From Acidobacteriota bacterium (GTDB taxonomy: Bacteria > Actinomycetota > Acidimicrobiia > Acidimicrobiales > CADCSY01), in the NCBI GenBank assembly GCA_019510095.1, contig JAEKLB010000024.1:1-49657 (forward strand): DNA of 49,657 nt. Reading direction: 5' to 3'. Below, in pieces: positions 25,400 to 34,918 of this stretch; the stretch's first letter is position 1; each line of letters opens with the position of its first letter. The translations under genes and the position numbers were made by a program. The notes beneath the pieces were generated by a model that had not been told where the DNA came from, did no database searches, and saw only the letters and a program-made list of their open reading frames with translations.

Positions 25400-27514
25400 A
25401 TGGCTGCTCATCTCGAGTCGTTCATCGAGGGGCCGTCGTTTGCCGATGACACCCGCTATCTGAACCGCGAGCTCTCGTGGCTCGACTTCAACGCCCGGGT
25501 GCTGTCGCTCGCCGACGTCCCGACGACGCCGGTGTTGGAACGGGCCCGCTTCCTCGGCCACTTCGCCCAGAACCTCGATGAGTTCTTCCAGGTGCGGGTG
25601 GCTGGCCTCGATGATCAGGCAGCCGCTGGCCTCGGCGCCGTCTCGCCCGAGGGGCAGACGCCCGCCGAGCAGCTCACTGCCATCCGTGATCGGGTGGAGG
25701 AGCTGATCGCCCACCAGGACCGCATCTTCCTCGACGAGGTGGCACCGGCACTGGCCGGTTCCGGCATCCAGCTCTCCGACTGGGACACGCTCGACGACGA
25801 CGACCGCGCCTATCTGGTGGAGGTGTTCGAGCGGCAGGTCTTCCCCGTGCTCACGCCGCTGTCGGTCGATCCTGGCCACCCGTTCCCGTACATCTCCGAT
25901 CTGTCGCTGAACCTGGGCGTGATGGTGCGCGATCCCACCACCGACGTCCGCCGCTTCGCCCGGGTGAAGGTGCCCGATCTCCTGCCCCGCTTCGTCGTCA
26001 TGCCCGATGGCGAGCGATATGTGCCGCTGGAACAGGTCATCGCGGCCCATCTCGAGGTCCTGTTCCCGGGCATGCGGATCGAGGCCCATCACCCGTTCAG
26101 GGTCACCCGCAACGCCGACTTCACGCTCGAGGAAGCCGAGGCCGACGACCTCCTCGAGGCGGTCGAGCTCGAGTTGCGCCGCCGGCGCTTCGGCCGGGCG
26201 GTGCGGCTGGAGGTGATGTCGGGCTTCGACGAGGAGATCCTCGACCTGCTGCTCGCCGAGCTGGCGCTGGGCCGCGAGGACGTCTTCGTCACGCGGGCGC
26301 CGCTCGACCTCGGGGGCCTGATGAGCGTGTACGGGCTCGCCCGCCCCGACCTCAAGTACGAGTCGTGGCGGGCGGTGAGCCCGCCAGGGCTGGTGGCCCC
26401 CGAGGGCGACGCCATCGACATCTTCGAGCGCATCCGGGCGCGCGACATCCTCGCCCACCATCCCTACGAGAGCTTCACGAGCACGGTCACCGCGTTCATT
26501 CGCGCCGCGGCAGCCGACCCGAAGGTCCTCGCCATCAAGCAGACGCTCTACCGAACATCGGCCGACAGCCCGATCGTGCAGTCGCTGATCAGCGCAGTCG
26601 AGGCCGGCAAGCAGGTCGCGGCGTTGGTGGAGATCAAGGCCCGGTTCGACGAGAAGGCCAACGTCGCCTGGGCCCGTGCCCTCGAAGAAGCGGGCGTGCA
26701 TGTCGTGTACGGCCTGATGGGACTGAAGACGCACAGCAAGACGGCACTGGTGGTTCGCCAGGACGACGACGGCATTCGTCGCTACTGCCACATCGGCACC
26801 GGCAACTACAACGAGCGCACGGCGCGGAGCTACGAGGACATCGGCGTGCTGACCTGCGACCCGCAGGTCGGTGCCGATCTGACCCAGCTGTTCAACTACC
26901 TCACCGGCTATGCCCGCCAGGAGCGGTTCCGCCGGCTCCTGGTGGCGCCCGGTTCGATGCGCCCCCGACTCATCAGCCTCATCGAGAACGAGGCGAGCGT
27001 GGGCGGCGGCCGGATCGTCATGAAGATGAACCATCTCGTCGACGTGGCGGTGATCGACGCGCTGTACGCGGCATCGCAGGCTGGCGTCGAGATCGACCTC
27101 GTCGTGCGAACGACGTGCTGCCTGCGCCCCGGCATCCCGGGGTTGTCGGAGAACATCCGGGTGCGCTCGCTCGTCGGTCGCTTCCTCGAGCACTCACGCA
27201 TCTACCACTTCGCCAACGGCAACGGCCGGGCGAAGCCGGCCTACTACGTGGGTTCGGCCGACCTCATGCCGCGCAACCTCGACCGTCGGGTCGAGGCGCT
27301 CCTGCCGATCGACGACCCGGCGTTGCAGGCCCGGCTGCACGAGATCCTGTCGGTCAACCTGGCCGACGACGAGCTGGCATGGGTGCTCTCCTCGACCGGC
27401 TCGTGGCAGAAGGTGCCCACTGAGATCGGGGTGAACACCCAATCGGTGCTGCAACAGCGGGCCCGCGATCGACGAAAGGCCGGCGCCGCCGATGGCCCCC
27501 GACGCCTCCATTGA
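25400..27514 (+). CDS. ppk: Polyphosphate kinase 1
   Basis: YLNRELSWLDFNARVL, KQTLYRTSADSPIV, HIGTGNYNERTARSYEDIG. Confidence 0.96.
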   Translation: MAAHLESFIEGPSFADDTRYLNRELSWLDFNARVLSLADVPTTPVLERARFLGHFAQNLDEFFQVRVAGLDDQAAAGLGAVSPEGQTPAEQLTAIRDRVEELIAHQDRIFLDEVAPALAGSGIQLSDWDTLDDDDRAYLVEVFERQVFPVLTPLSVDPGHPFPYISDLSLNLGVMVRDPTTDVRRFARVKVPDLLPRFVVMPDGERYVPLEQVIAAHLEVLFPGMRIEAHHPFRVTRNADFTLEEAEADDLLEAVELELRRRRFGRAVRLEVMSGFDEEILDLLLAELALGREDVFVTRAPLDLGGLMSVYGLARPDLKYESWRAVSPPGLVAPEGDAIDIFERIRARDILAHHPYESFTSTVTAFIRAAAADPKVLAIKQTLYRTSADSPIVQSLISAVEAGKQVAALVEIKARFDEKANVAWARALEEAGVHVVYGLMGLKTHSKTALVVRQDDDGIRRYCHIGTGNYNERTARSYEDIGVLTCDPQVGADLTQLFNYLTGYARQERFRRLLVAPGSMRPRLISLIENEASVGGGRIVMKMNHLVDVAVIDALYAASQAGVEIDLVVRTTCCLRPGIPGLSENIRVRSLVGRFLEHSRIYHFANGNGRAKPAYYVGSADLMPRNLDRRVEALLPIDDPALQARLHEILSVNLADDELAWVLSSTGSWQKVPTEIGVNTQSVLQQRARDRRKAGAADGPRRLH

Positions 27515-29024
27515 GCGAGAGGTCAAGCTGGCGGTCTGGCCTGGCTTTCGGCTGCCCGACCTGAGCGGGGTCGTCGACCAGGCCACTGCCTCGCCCGCCG
27601 CCGACCAGCAGCTCGAGGCGACTTACTACGACACCGAGGATCTCCGGCTCGGCCGCTCGGGGATCACGCTTCGCTACCGCACGGGTGAGAGCACCGACGC
27701 CGGCGACGCCGGGGTCTGGACGTTGAAGCTCCCCGATGAGTCGGCGACGGCCGGCGCGCTCAGTCGTGCCGAGCTCACCGTGGCCGGTGATCCCCGTGCC
27801 GTCCCCGCCGAGCTGAACGAGGTGGTCGCGGCGCGGGTGCGGACAGCCACGCTGGGACCGGTCGCCAGGCTCCAGACCGCCCGTCGCCGCACCGACGTGC
27901 GCGACGCGAGTGGCGAGCTGGTTGCCGAGGTGGTCGACGACGAGGTCTCCGTGCTCGACGGCGACCGGGTCGCCTTGCGCTTCCGGGAGGTCGAGGTCGA
28001 GCTCGGGGCGGCAGGCGACGAGTCGGCGCTCGCCGAGCTCGTGGTTCGCCTGCGGGCCGCTGGAGCCGGCGCCCCCGATCCCACGCCCAAGGTGATTCGC
28101 GCGCTGGGACCGGCGGCCGTGCTGCCGCCCGAGCTGGCCGAGGTGACGCTCGGCAAGCGGCCGACTGCCGCGCAGGTGTTGCGGGCCGGCCTCACTCGAT
28201 CGGTCCGGCGCCTGATCGACCACGACGTTCTCGTCCGGGAAGGCGCCGATCCCGAAGGTGTGCACCAGGCACGAGTCGCCACCCGCCGCCTTCGCTCCGA
28301 CCTCCGTGTCTACGAGTCGTTGCTCCAGCCGGGATGGGTGGATCCCTTGCGTGATGAGCTGTCGTGGCTCGCCGATCGCCTCGGTGGCGTGCGTGACGCC
28401 GACGTGTTGCTGAGTCGCCTCGAGCGCCAGCTCAGTGAGCTGGGTCCTGCCGATCGGGTGGCCGGGTCGCGCCTCGTCGCCATCCTCGGTGCCGAACGGG
28501 CGGAGCGTCGCGGCGAGCTGCTCGAGGCCTACCGCTCGAGCCGTTACCTCGAGCTGCTCGACCGTCTGGTCGCCGCCGCCGCGGCACCTCCGACGCTGGC
28601 CGCTGCCGATCGTGCCGCGGGCGACGTGCTCCCCGCGCTCGCGCGTGGACCGTGGCTGTCGTTCGCCAAGGCGGCCCGTCGCATCACCACGCAATCGCCT
28701 GGCGACGCGCTGCACAAGGTCCGCATACGCGCCAAGCGTGCTCGTTACGCTGCCGAAGTGGCCTCGATCGCGGTCGGCAGACCAGCGCAACGACTGGCTG
28801 ACGCGCTGGCGGCGGCGCAGGATGTGCTCGGCGATCACCACGACGCCGGTGTCGCGGGCGACTGGCTGCGCGCTGCTGCCGCCGATGCCGCACCCGACGT
28901 GGCGTTCGTGGCCGGCGAGCTGCTCGTGCGCCAACGCGTCGAGGCCGACCGTCACCTCGAAGCGTGGCCGGCGGTGTGGGATCGACTGCAGAAGGGGAGG
29001 CTCACCTCGTGGCTGAAGGCGTAG
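27492..29024 (+). CDS. CYTH-CHAD domain protein
   Basis: N-terminal EREVKLAV...YYDTEDLRL...LRYR (CYTH), C-terminal VHQARVATRRLRSDLRVYESLL and HKVRIRAKRARYAAEVAS (CHAD). Confidence 0.9.
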   Translation: MAPDASIEREVKLAVWPGFRLPDLSGVVDQATASPAADQQLEATYYDTEDLRLGRSGITLRYRTGESTDAGDAGVWTLKLPDESATAGALSRAELTVAGDPRAVPAELNEVVAARVRTATLGPVARLQTARRRTDVRDASGELVAEVVDDEVSVLDGDRVALRFREVEVELGAAGDESALAELVVRLRAAGAGAPDPTPKVIRALGPAAVLPPELAEVTLGKRPTAAQVLRAGLTRSVRRLIDHDVLVREGADPEGVHQARVATRRLRSDLRVYESLLQPGWVDPLRDELSWLADRLGGVRDADVLLSRLERQLSELGPADRVAGSRLVAILGAERAERRGELLEAYRSSRYLELLDRLVAAAAAPPTLAAADRAAGDVLPALARGPWLSFAKAARRITTQSPGDALHKVRIRAKRARYAAEVASIAVGRPAQRLADALAAAQDVLGDHHDAGVAGDWLRAAAADAAPDVAFVAGELLVRQRVEADRHLEAWPAVWDRLQKGRLTSWLKA

Positions 29025-29431
29025 ACACACAGATTCCGCTGGTTCGTGCCGGCGGCGGTGTGGTCTGGCGCGCCGGGGCGAACGGCGAGACCGAGGTGTT
29101 GGTGGTGCACCGGCCGAAGTACGACGACTGGTCGTTGCCCAAGGGCAAGCGCGATGCCGGTGAGTCGGACGAGGCGTGCGCGCTACGCGAGGTCGAGGAG
29201 GAGACCGGCCTCCGTTGCACCTTGGGACCGGAGCTGGCCAGCAGTGCCTACATCGATCGCAAGGGCCGCCCCAAAGAGGTGCGGTGGTGGGTGATGACCG
29301 CCGTCGACGGTGCCTTCGTCGCGACTGAAGAGGTCGACGAGGTCCGGTGGCTGTCGATGGGCGTGGCCCGGGCGCTGCTGAGCTACGACCGCGATCGAGA
29401 GATCCTCGACTCCTTCGTCGGAGGCAGCTGA
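29009..29431 (+). CDS. Nudix hydrolase
   Basis: Nudix box GKRDAGESDEACALREVEEETGL; GTG start overlaps CHAD gene. Confidence 0.92.
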   Translation: MAEGVDTQIPLVRAGGGVVWRAGANGETEVLVVHRPKYDDWSLPKGKRDAGESDEACALREVEEETGLRCTLGPELASSAYIDRKGRPKEVRWWVMTAVDGAFVATEEVDEVRWLSMGVARALLSYDRDREILDSFVGGS

Positions 29432-29445
29432 CCGGTCCGGTCAGC
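29427..29445. terminator. Palindrome containing both convergent stop codons
   Basis: GCTGACCGG-t-CCGGTCAGC. Confidence 0.5.
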
Positions 29446-30172
29446 GGGAGGTCGCTGGCTCGTGGGGGACCACGACATCCAGCGCAGGGATGCTCGGGTA
29501 GAGGAATCGAGCGAGGGCGACCGCGAGCGCAGCGCCTGCCAGTTGCGCGGCGATGAAGCCTGGCGCCGATGATGGCTTGATCCCGGCGAAGGTGTCGGTG
29601 AGCGTGCGGCCGACGGTCACCGCCGGGTTGGCGAACGACGTCGACGACGTGAACCAGTAGGCGGCGGCGATGTAGCCACCGACCGCGAACGGCGCGGCCG
29701 CGGCTTTGCCCGACCGCACGACGCCGAAGATCACGAGCAACAGCCCGAGCGTGGCGACGACCTCCCCGAGCCACAGCCCGCCCGAGGATCGGGTGTGGGT
29801 CGACGTGGTGACCGCCGGGAGCTCGAACATGAGGTTGGCAACCACCGCCCCGATGCACGCGCCGACGACTTGCGCAGCCACGTAGACCGCCGCGGCCGCC
29901 GAGGTGACACCGCCGAAGATGCGATCGGCCAGCGTGACCACGGGGTTGAGATGAGCACCCGATACCGGGCCGAAGGCCAGGATCAGGGCGATCAGCCCGG
30001 CGCCGGTGGCAATCGAGTTCTCGAGCAGCTGCAACCCGACGTCGCCGGGCGACAGCCGCTGGGCGGCGATGCCCGACCCGACGACGATGGCGACGAGCAG
30101 GGCGGTGCCGAGCAGCTCAGCGACGGCCTTGCGGGCCAGCTCGAGGCGGGGCGCGCTCCCATCGACGATCAT
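29441..30172 (-). CDS. MIP/aquaporin-family channel
   Basis: SGAHLNPVVTLADR and FANPAVTVGRTLTDTFAGI (two half-helix NPx motifs), six TM. Confidence 0.9.
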   Translation of the reverse strand: MIVDGSAPRLELARKAVAELLGTALLVAIVVGSGIAAQRLSPGDVGLQLLENSIATGAGLIALILAFGPVSGAHLNPVVTLADRIFGGVTSAAAAVYVAAQVVGACIGAVVANLMFELPAVTTSTHTRSSGGLWLGEVVATLGLLLVIFGVVRSGKAAAAPFAVGGYIAAAYWFTSSTSFANPAVTVGRTLTDTFAGIKPSSAPGFIAAQLAGAALAVALARFLYPSIPALDVVVPHEPATSR

Positions 30173-30221
30173 GGATGGAATCTAGGCACCCGCCGACGGT
30201 GGGGCCTGGCCCGGCGCCACC

Positions 30222-30298
30222 GTTCATCCCACGGTCGGTCGCCGGTCGCGGTGCGGCCGGCAAGTGTTCGCCACCCGTTCACCTCCCGTCCACATTGG
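30222..30298 (+). promoter_or_regulatory. PHO-box array: seven 11-bp units in register upstream of pstS1
   Basis: GTTCATCCCAC GGTCGGTCGCC GGTCGCGGTGC GGCCGGCAAGT GTTCGCCACCC GTTCACCTCCC GTCCACATTGG. Confidence 0.7.
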
Positions 30299-30366
30299 GG
30301 GCGGGCCCCCGTCACCGGTCGCCCGTAGGTTGCCGTCGTCGCCACCGACGACCCAGGAGGAATCCC

Positions 30367-31455
30367 GTGCGAGTCACCCCCCGGCGCCTGCGGCGCATGC
30401 TCCCTGCCCTGCTGCTCCTCCCGCTGCTTGCCACGGCGTGCGGCGGCGACGACAGCGGGTCCAGCTCGAAGGGCAAGAGCTCGTCTGGCTCCGACCTGTC
30501 GGGCACGCTCAATGGCTCCGGCTCCAGCTTCCAGAACAACTTCGATCTGGCCGCCATCGACGGGTTCACCGCCGATGAGTCGGGGGTCACGATCAACTAC
30601 AACTCCGTCGGGTCCGGGCAGGGCAAGACCGAGCTGGCGGCTGGGGTGACCGACTTCGCCGGCACCGACAGCCTGGTGAAGCCGGAGGAGAAGGCCGGCT
30701 TCAAGGGCGGCGACCTCCTCTACTTCCCGACCGTCGCTGCCCCGATCACCGTGTCGTACAACGTGAGCGGTCTCGACGACCTGAAGCTGTCGCCGGAGAC
30801 GCTCGCCAAGATCTTCCAGCGGGCCGTGAAGACATGGGACGATCCGGCGATCAAGGCTGACAACCCCGACGCCTCGCTGCCGTCGAAGGCGATCACCGTG
30901 GTGCACCGCGCCGACGGTTCCGGCACGACCAGCAACTTCACCAAGTACCTGGCTGCCGCCGCGCCCGGCGTCTGGACCCTGGGGTCGGGCGACACCGTGG
31001 CGTGGCCGGCCGACGAGCAGGCCGGGCAGAAGAACGCCGGCGTCGCCCAGATCGTCAAGCAGTCCGACGGGGCGATCGGCTACGTCGACTTCTCCGATGC
31101 CACCGCTACCGATCTTTCGGTGGCGTCCATCAAGAACAAGGCTGGGAAGTTCGTTGCCCCGACCCTCGACGCGGCATCAGCGGCAGTGGCCGCAGCGACG
31201 ATCGGCATCGACCTCACGTACAGCCCGCTCGATCCCGAGGGCGATGACGCCTACCCGATCACCTCGCCGACCTGGATCCTCGTCTACAAGAACCAGACCG
31301 ACGCCGGCAAGGCCGCAGTGCTCAAGGCATTCCTGCGCTACGTCCTGACCGACGGGCAAGATTTGGCCGCCGACAACGGCTACGCCCCGATCTCGAAGGA
31401 TCTGGCCGGCAAGGCAGTGGCCCAGCTCGACCAGCTCGTGCTGCCGGGCGCCTGA
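30367..31455 (+). CDS. pstS: Phosphate ABC transporter substrate-binding lipoprotein
   Basis: lipobox LLATAC; GSGSSFQNNF..., TINYNSVGSGQGKTEL, HRADGSGTTSNFTKYL. Confidence 0.94.
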   Translation: MRVTPRRLRRMLPALLLLPLLATACGGDDSGSSSKGKSSSGSDLSGTLNGSGSSFQNNFDLAAIDGFTADESGVTINYNSVGSGQGKTELAAGVTDFAGTDSLVKPEEKAGFKGGDLLYFPTVAAPITVSYNVSGLDDLKLSPETLAKIFQRAVKTWDDPAIKADNPDASLPSKAITVVHRADGSGTTSNFTKYLAAAAPGVWTLGSGDTVAWPADEQAGQKNAGVAQIVKQSDGAIGYVDFSDATATDLSVASIKNKAGKFVAPTLDAASAAVAAATIGIDLTYSPLDPEGDDAYPITSPTWILVYKNQTDAGKAAVLKAFLRYVLTDGQDLAADNGYAPISKDLAGKAVAQLDQLVLPGA

Positions 31456-31479
31456 GCTCGATCGAGAGCTGAACAGGGC

Positions 31480-32460
31480 GTGGCCGACCACTTGGACCTC
31501 ACCCAGGAGGACCGGGGCGCGCATCTCGACACGGCCTTTCGCCTCCTGGCCCTGGCGGCAGGGGTCACGGTCCTCGCGATCCTCGGACTGATCGCCTGGT
31601 CGACGACACACGAGGCGTGGCCGGCGTTCCGAGTCGCCGGTCTGCACTTCCTCACCTCCAAGCATTGGGTGCCCAACGATCCCGACGGGCCTGGTCCCGC
31701 CACCGCCCAGTACGGCACGTTCGCCTTCGTCTACGGCACGCTCGTGGCGTCGACCATCGCCCTGCTGCTCGCCGTTCCGGTGAGCATCGGCATCGCCCTG
31801 TTCACCACCGAGCTGGCCCCCCGCCGGCTCCGCCGGCCGATCACCAACCTCATCGATCTGCTGGCCGCCATCCCCTCGGTGGTCTACGGCCTGTGGGGCA
31901 TCGCCGTGCTCGCCCCCCAGGCGCAGGGGTTCTACGGCGATCTCCACCGGTGGTTCCGACCAGTGCCGGGGCTCAACCGGCTGTTCGGGCCCGACCCCAA
32001 CGGGCGCAGCCTCATGACGGCGGGGGTGATCCTGGCCATCATGATCACGCCGATCATCACGTCGCTCACCCGCGAGGTGTTCACCACGGTGCCACGGGGT
32101 GAGAAGGACGCCGCGTTGGCCCTGGGGGCGACTCGCTGGGAGATGATCCGTGCGGCGGTCTTGCCCCATAGCTTCGGGGGCATGACGGGCGCGGTGATGC
32201 TCGGGCTCGGGCGGGCGATGGGCGAGACCATTGCCGTGGCCCTGGTCATCGGGTCGTCGCCCCAGGTCGTGGCCAACCTGTTCAAGCCGGGTGATGCCAT
32301 GCCGGCAGTGATCGCCAACCAGTTCGGCGAGTCCGGGGGCACCTTCCGCGCCGCCCTGATGGGGCTCGGGGTGGCCCTGTTCGCCATCACCATCATCATC
32401 AACATGTCGGCCCGGCTGCTCGTCCGCCGGGCCGAGGTCAGGGTCAGGGGTGCGGCATGA
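31480..32460 (+). CDS. pstC: Phosphate ABC transporter permease
   Basis: PstC-like TM protein; [29 protein letters not shown]. Confidence 0.94.
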   Translation: MADHLDLTQEDRGAHLDTAFRLLALAAGVTVLAILGLIAWSTTHEAWPAFRVAGLHFLTSKHWVPNDPDGPGPATAQYGTFAFVYGTLVASTIALLLAVPVSIGIALFTTELAPRRLRRPITNLIDLLAAIPSVVYGLWGIAVLAPQAQGFYGDLHRWFRPVPGLNRLFGPDPNGRSLMTAGVILAIMITPIITSLTREVFTTVPRGEKDAALALGATRWEMIRAAVLPHSFGGMTGAVMLGLGRAMGETIAVALVIGSSPQVVANLFKPGDAMPAVIANQFGESGGTFRAALMGLGVALFAITIIINMSARLLVRRAEVRVRGAA

Positions 32461-33344
32461 CCGTGGTGTCGCTCGCCCGGGCACCCGACCTCACCACCTC
32501 GACGGTGGCCCGGCGGCGATCGGTGGCCAACGCTGCCGCCACGGCGGCCATGTGCGTCGCCTTCCTCGTCGCCATGGTTCCGCTCGTGCTGATCATCGGC
32601 TACCTCCTGGCGCGGGGCGGACGCGTCATCAGCTGGGACTTCCTGAGCGGCAACATCCCGCTGCCGACGGCCAAGGGTCCCGGGATGGGCCCGGCGGTGG
32701 TCGGCACCTTGGTGATCACCGGCGCGGCAGCGGTCATGGCCATCCCGCTCGGCGTGTTCGGCGCCATCTACCTCAACGAGTTCGGGAGGCGGAGCCGCCT
32801 CGCATCTGTGATCCGGTTCATGGCCGACGTCATGACCGGTGTGCCGTCGATCGTGATGGGGCTGTTCATCTACACCATCTGGGTGCTCCGCTACGGCCAG
32901 TCGGGGCTGGCGGGCGCGCTGGCGTTGGCCTGTCTCATGCTGCCGGTCGTGATCCGGACCACCGAGGAGATGTTGCGCCTGGTGCCCACCGAGCTCCGCC
33001 ACGGCAGCGTGGCGCTGGGGGCGCGGACGTGGCGCACCGTGTTGACGGTCGTGCTGCCCGCCGCCCTACCCGGCATCGTCAGCGGGGCGATGCTCGCGGT
33101 GGCCCGCGCTGCTGGTGAGACCGCCCCCTTGCTCTTCACGATCGGCATCGTCCGGGAGCGCAATGCCAGCCTCTCGGGGCCGAACACCGCGCTGTCGGCT
33201 CAGATCTTCAGCAATGCCAGTCAGCCGTTTGCTGGCGCCATCGACCGGGCATGGGGCGCGGCGTTCACGCTCGTCCTGCTCGTCTTCCTGCTCACCGTGG
33301 TCGCCCGCATGGTGGCCGCCCGATTCGCGAGCGAGTCGAACTGA
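32457..33344 (+). CDS. pstA: Phosphate ABC transporter permease
   Basis: [59 protein letters not shown]. Confidence 0.94.
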   Translation: MTVVSLARAPDLTTSTVARRRSVANAAATAAMCVAFLVAMVPLVLIIGYLLARGGRVISWDFLSGNIPLPTAKGPGMGPAVVGTLVITGAAAVMAIPLGVFGAIYLNEFGRRSRLASVIRFMADVMTGVPSIVMGLFIYTIWVLRYGQSGLAGALALACLMLPVVIRTTEEMLRLVPTELRHGSVALGARTWRTVLTVVLPAALPGIVSGAMLAVARAAGETAPLLFTIGIVRERNASLSGPNTALSAQIFSNASQPFAGAIDRAWGAAFTLVLLVFLLTVVARMVAARFASESN

Positions 33345-34153
33345 TGGAATCCGAACCGGTTGAGGTGCCTGATGACTTCGTCTTCGAGGCCAGCGACCTG
33401 AGCGTCTACTACGGCGCGTTCCGCGCCGTCCGTGACGTGCAGCTGGAGGTCGCCCGGCACGAGGTCACCGCGTTCATCGGACCGTCGGGATGCGGCAAGA
33501 CCACAGTGCTCCGTTGCTTCAATCGGATGAACGACCTGATCGACGGCGCCCGCGTCGAGGGGACGCTCCGGTACCACGGCGTCGATCTCTACGACCCGGC
33601 CGTGCGCCCGGTCGAGGTTCGGCGCCGGATCGGCATGGTGTTCCAGAAGCCGAACCCCTTCCCGAAGTCGATCTTCGACAACGTGGCGTACGGACCTCGC
33701 ATCGCGGGCGTCCCTCGTGGCGACCTCGAGGGCGTGGTCGAGAAGGCACTCCGCCAGGCGGCGCTCTGGGACGAGGTGAAGGATCGGCTCAAGCGGTCGG
33801 CCTTGAGCCTGTCGGGTGGTCAGCAGCAGCGGCTCTGCATCGCCCGGGCCATCGCGGTGGAGCCCGAGGTGCTGCTGATGGACGAGCCCTGCTCGGCGCT
33901 CGACCCCATCGCGACCGGCCGCATCGAGGAGCTGATGGCGGCGATCAAGCAGCAGTACACGATCGTCATCGTGACCCACAACATGCAGCAGGCCGCTCGC
34001 GTCAGCGACATGACGGCCTTCTTCACCACCGAGGTGAACGAGATAAGTGACACGCGCACGGGTGTGCTGGTCGAATATGACCGTACGGAGACCATGTTCT
34101 CGAACCCACGTGATCAACGCACCGAGAACTATGTGACTGGCAGGTTCGGCTGA
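33344..34153 (+). CDS. pstB: Phosphate ABC transporter ATP-binding protein
   Basis: [60 protein letters not shown]. Confidence 0.96.
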   Translation: MESEPVEVPDDFVFEASDLSVYYGAFRAVRDVQLEVARHEVTAFIGPSGCGKTTVLRCFNRMNDLIDGARVEGTLRYHGVDLYDPAVRPVEVRRRIGMVFQKPNPFPKSIFDNVAYGPRIAGVPRGDLEGVVEKALRQAALWDEVKDRLKRSALSLSGGQQQRLCIARAIAVEPEVLLMDEPCSALDPIATGRIEELMAAIKQQYTIVIVTHNMQQAARVSDMTAFFTTEVNEISDTRTGVLVEYDRTETMFSNPRDQRTENYVTGRFG

Positions 34154-34887
34154 TGGACCAGGAGGCCCCGATGGCGGCGATCGAGATCAGGAAGAACTTC
34201 CACCACGAGCTCGACGCCATTCGAGACGACGTGGTTCGGGCGGCGGGGATGGTCACCGAGTCCCTGGCGCGGGCCACCCAGGCCTTCCTCGACGGGGATC
34301 TGGAGATCGCCGACGAGATCATCCGCAACGACGACATTGTCGATGCCCTCACCATCGATGTCGAGGAGCGGTGCTTCCAGCTGCTCGCCCTCCAGCAGCC
34401 GATGGCGTCCGACCTCCGGGCCATCGTGACCGCCATCAGGGTCCTGCCCGAGATCGAGCGGACGCACGACCTCATCACCAACATCATGAAGGCCACTCGC
34501 CGCACCTACGGCGTGGACTTTGCCCCGAAGCTCCGGGGCCTGATCGAGCAGATGGGGTCCGGGGTGCACCGGTTGTACCGGCTGGCGATCGACGCCTACA
34601 TCGACCGCAACACCGCGCTGGCCGATGCGCTCGACGACATGGACGACGAGATCGACAACCTCCATCGCGAGTTCATCGCCGCCATCTTCGAGATCCGGGA
34701 GGGGCGGGAGATCGAGCTCCCGATCGCCGTCCAGCTCGCCATGGTTGGGCGGTTCTACGAGCGGATTGGCGACCATGCGGTGAACATCGGCGAGCGGGTC
34801 CATTACATGGTCACCGGCTGGCTCCCAGAGCACACGGGCGCTGCCCGCCTCGCGGCACGCGAGGCCGACGAGGTGCCAGGCGAGTGA
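34153..34887 (+). CDS. phoU: Phosphate signalling protein PhoU
   Basis: RKNFHHELDAIRDDVVRAAGMVTESLARA, QPMASDLRAIVTAIRVLPEIERTHDLITNI. Confidence 0.95.
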   Translation: MDQEAPMAAIEIRKNFHHELDAIRDDVVRAAGMVTESLARATQAFLDGDLEIADEIIRNDDIVDALTIDVEERCFQLLALQQPMASDLRAIVTAIRVLPEIERTHDLITNIMKATRRTYGVDFAPKLRGLIEQMGSGVHRLYRLAIDAYIDRNTALADALDDMDDEIDNLHREFIAAIFEIREGREIELPIAVQLAMVGRFYERIGDHAVNIGERVHYMVTGWLPEHTGAARLAAREADEVPGE

Positions 34888-34918
34888 CTCGCTTGCCCAG
34901 CATCGACGAGGGCGGCTG

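Noticed and set aside
25373-27193. 606-aa minus-strand ORF
   Set aside because: Antisense to ppk; no recognisable motif.
27354-29858. 834-aa minus-strand ORF
   Set aside because: Antisense to the CYTH-CHAD and Nudix genes, which have recognisable motifs.
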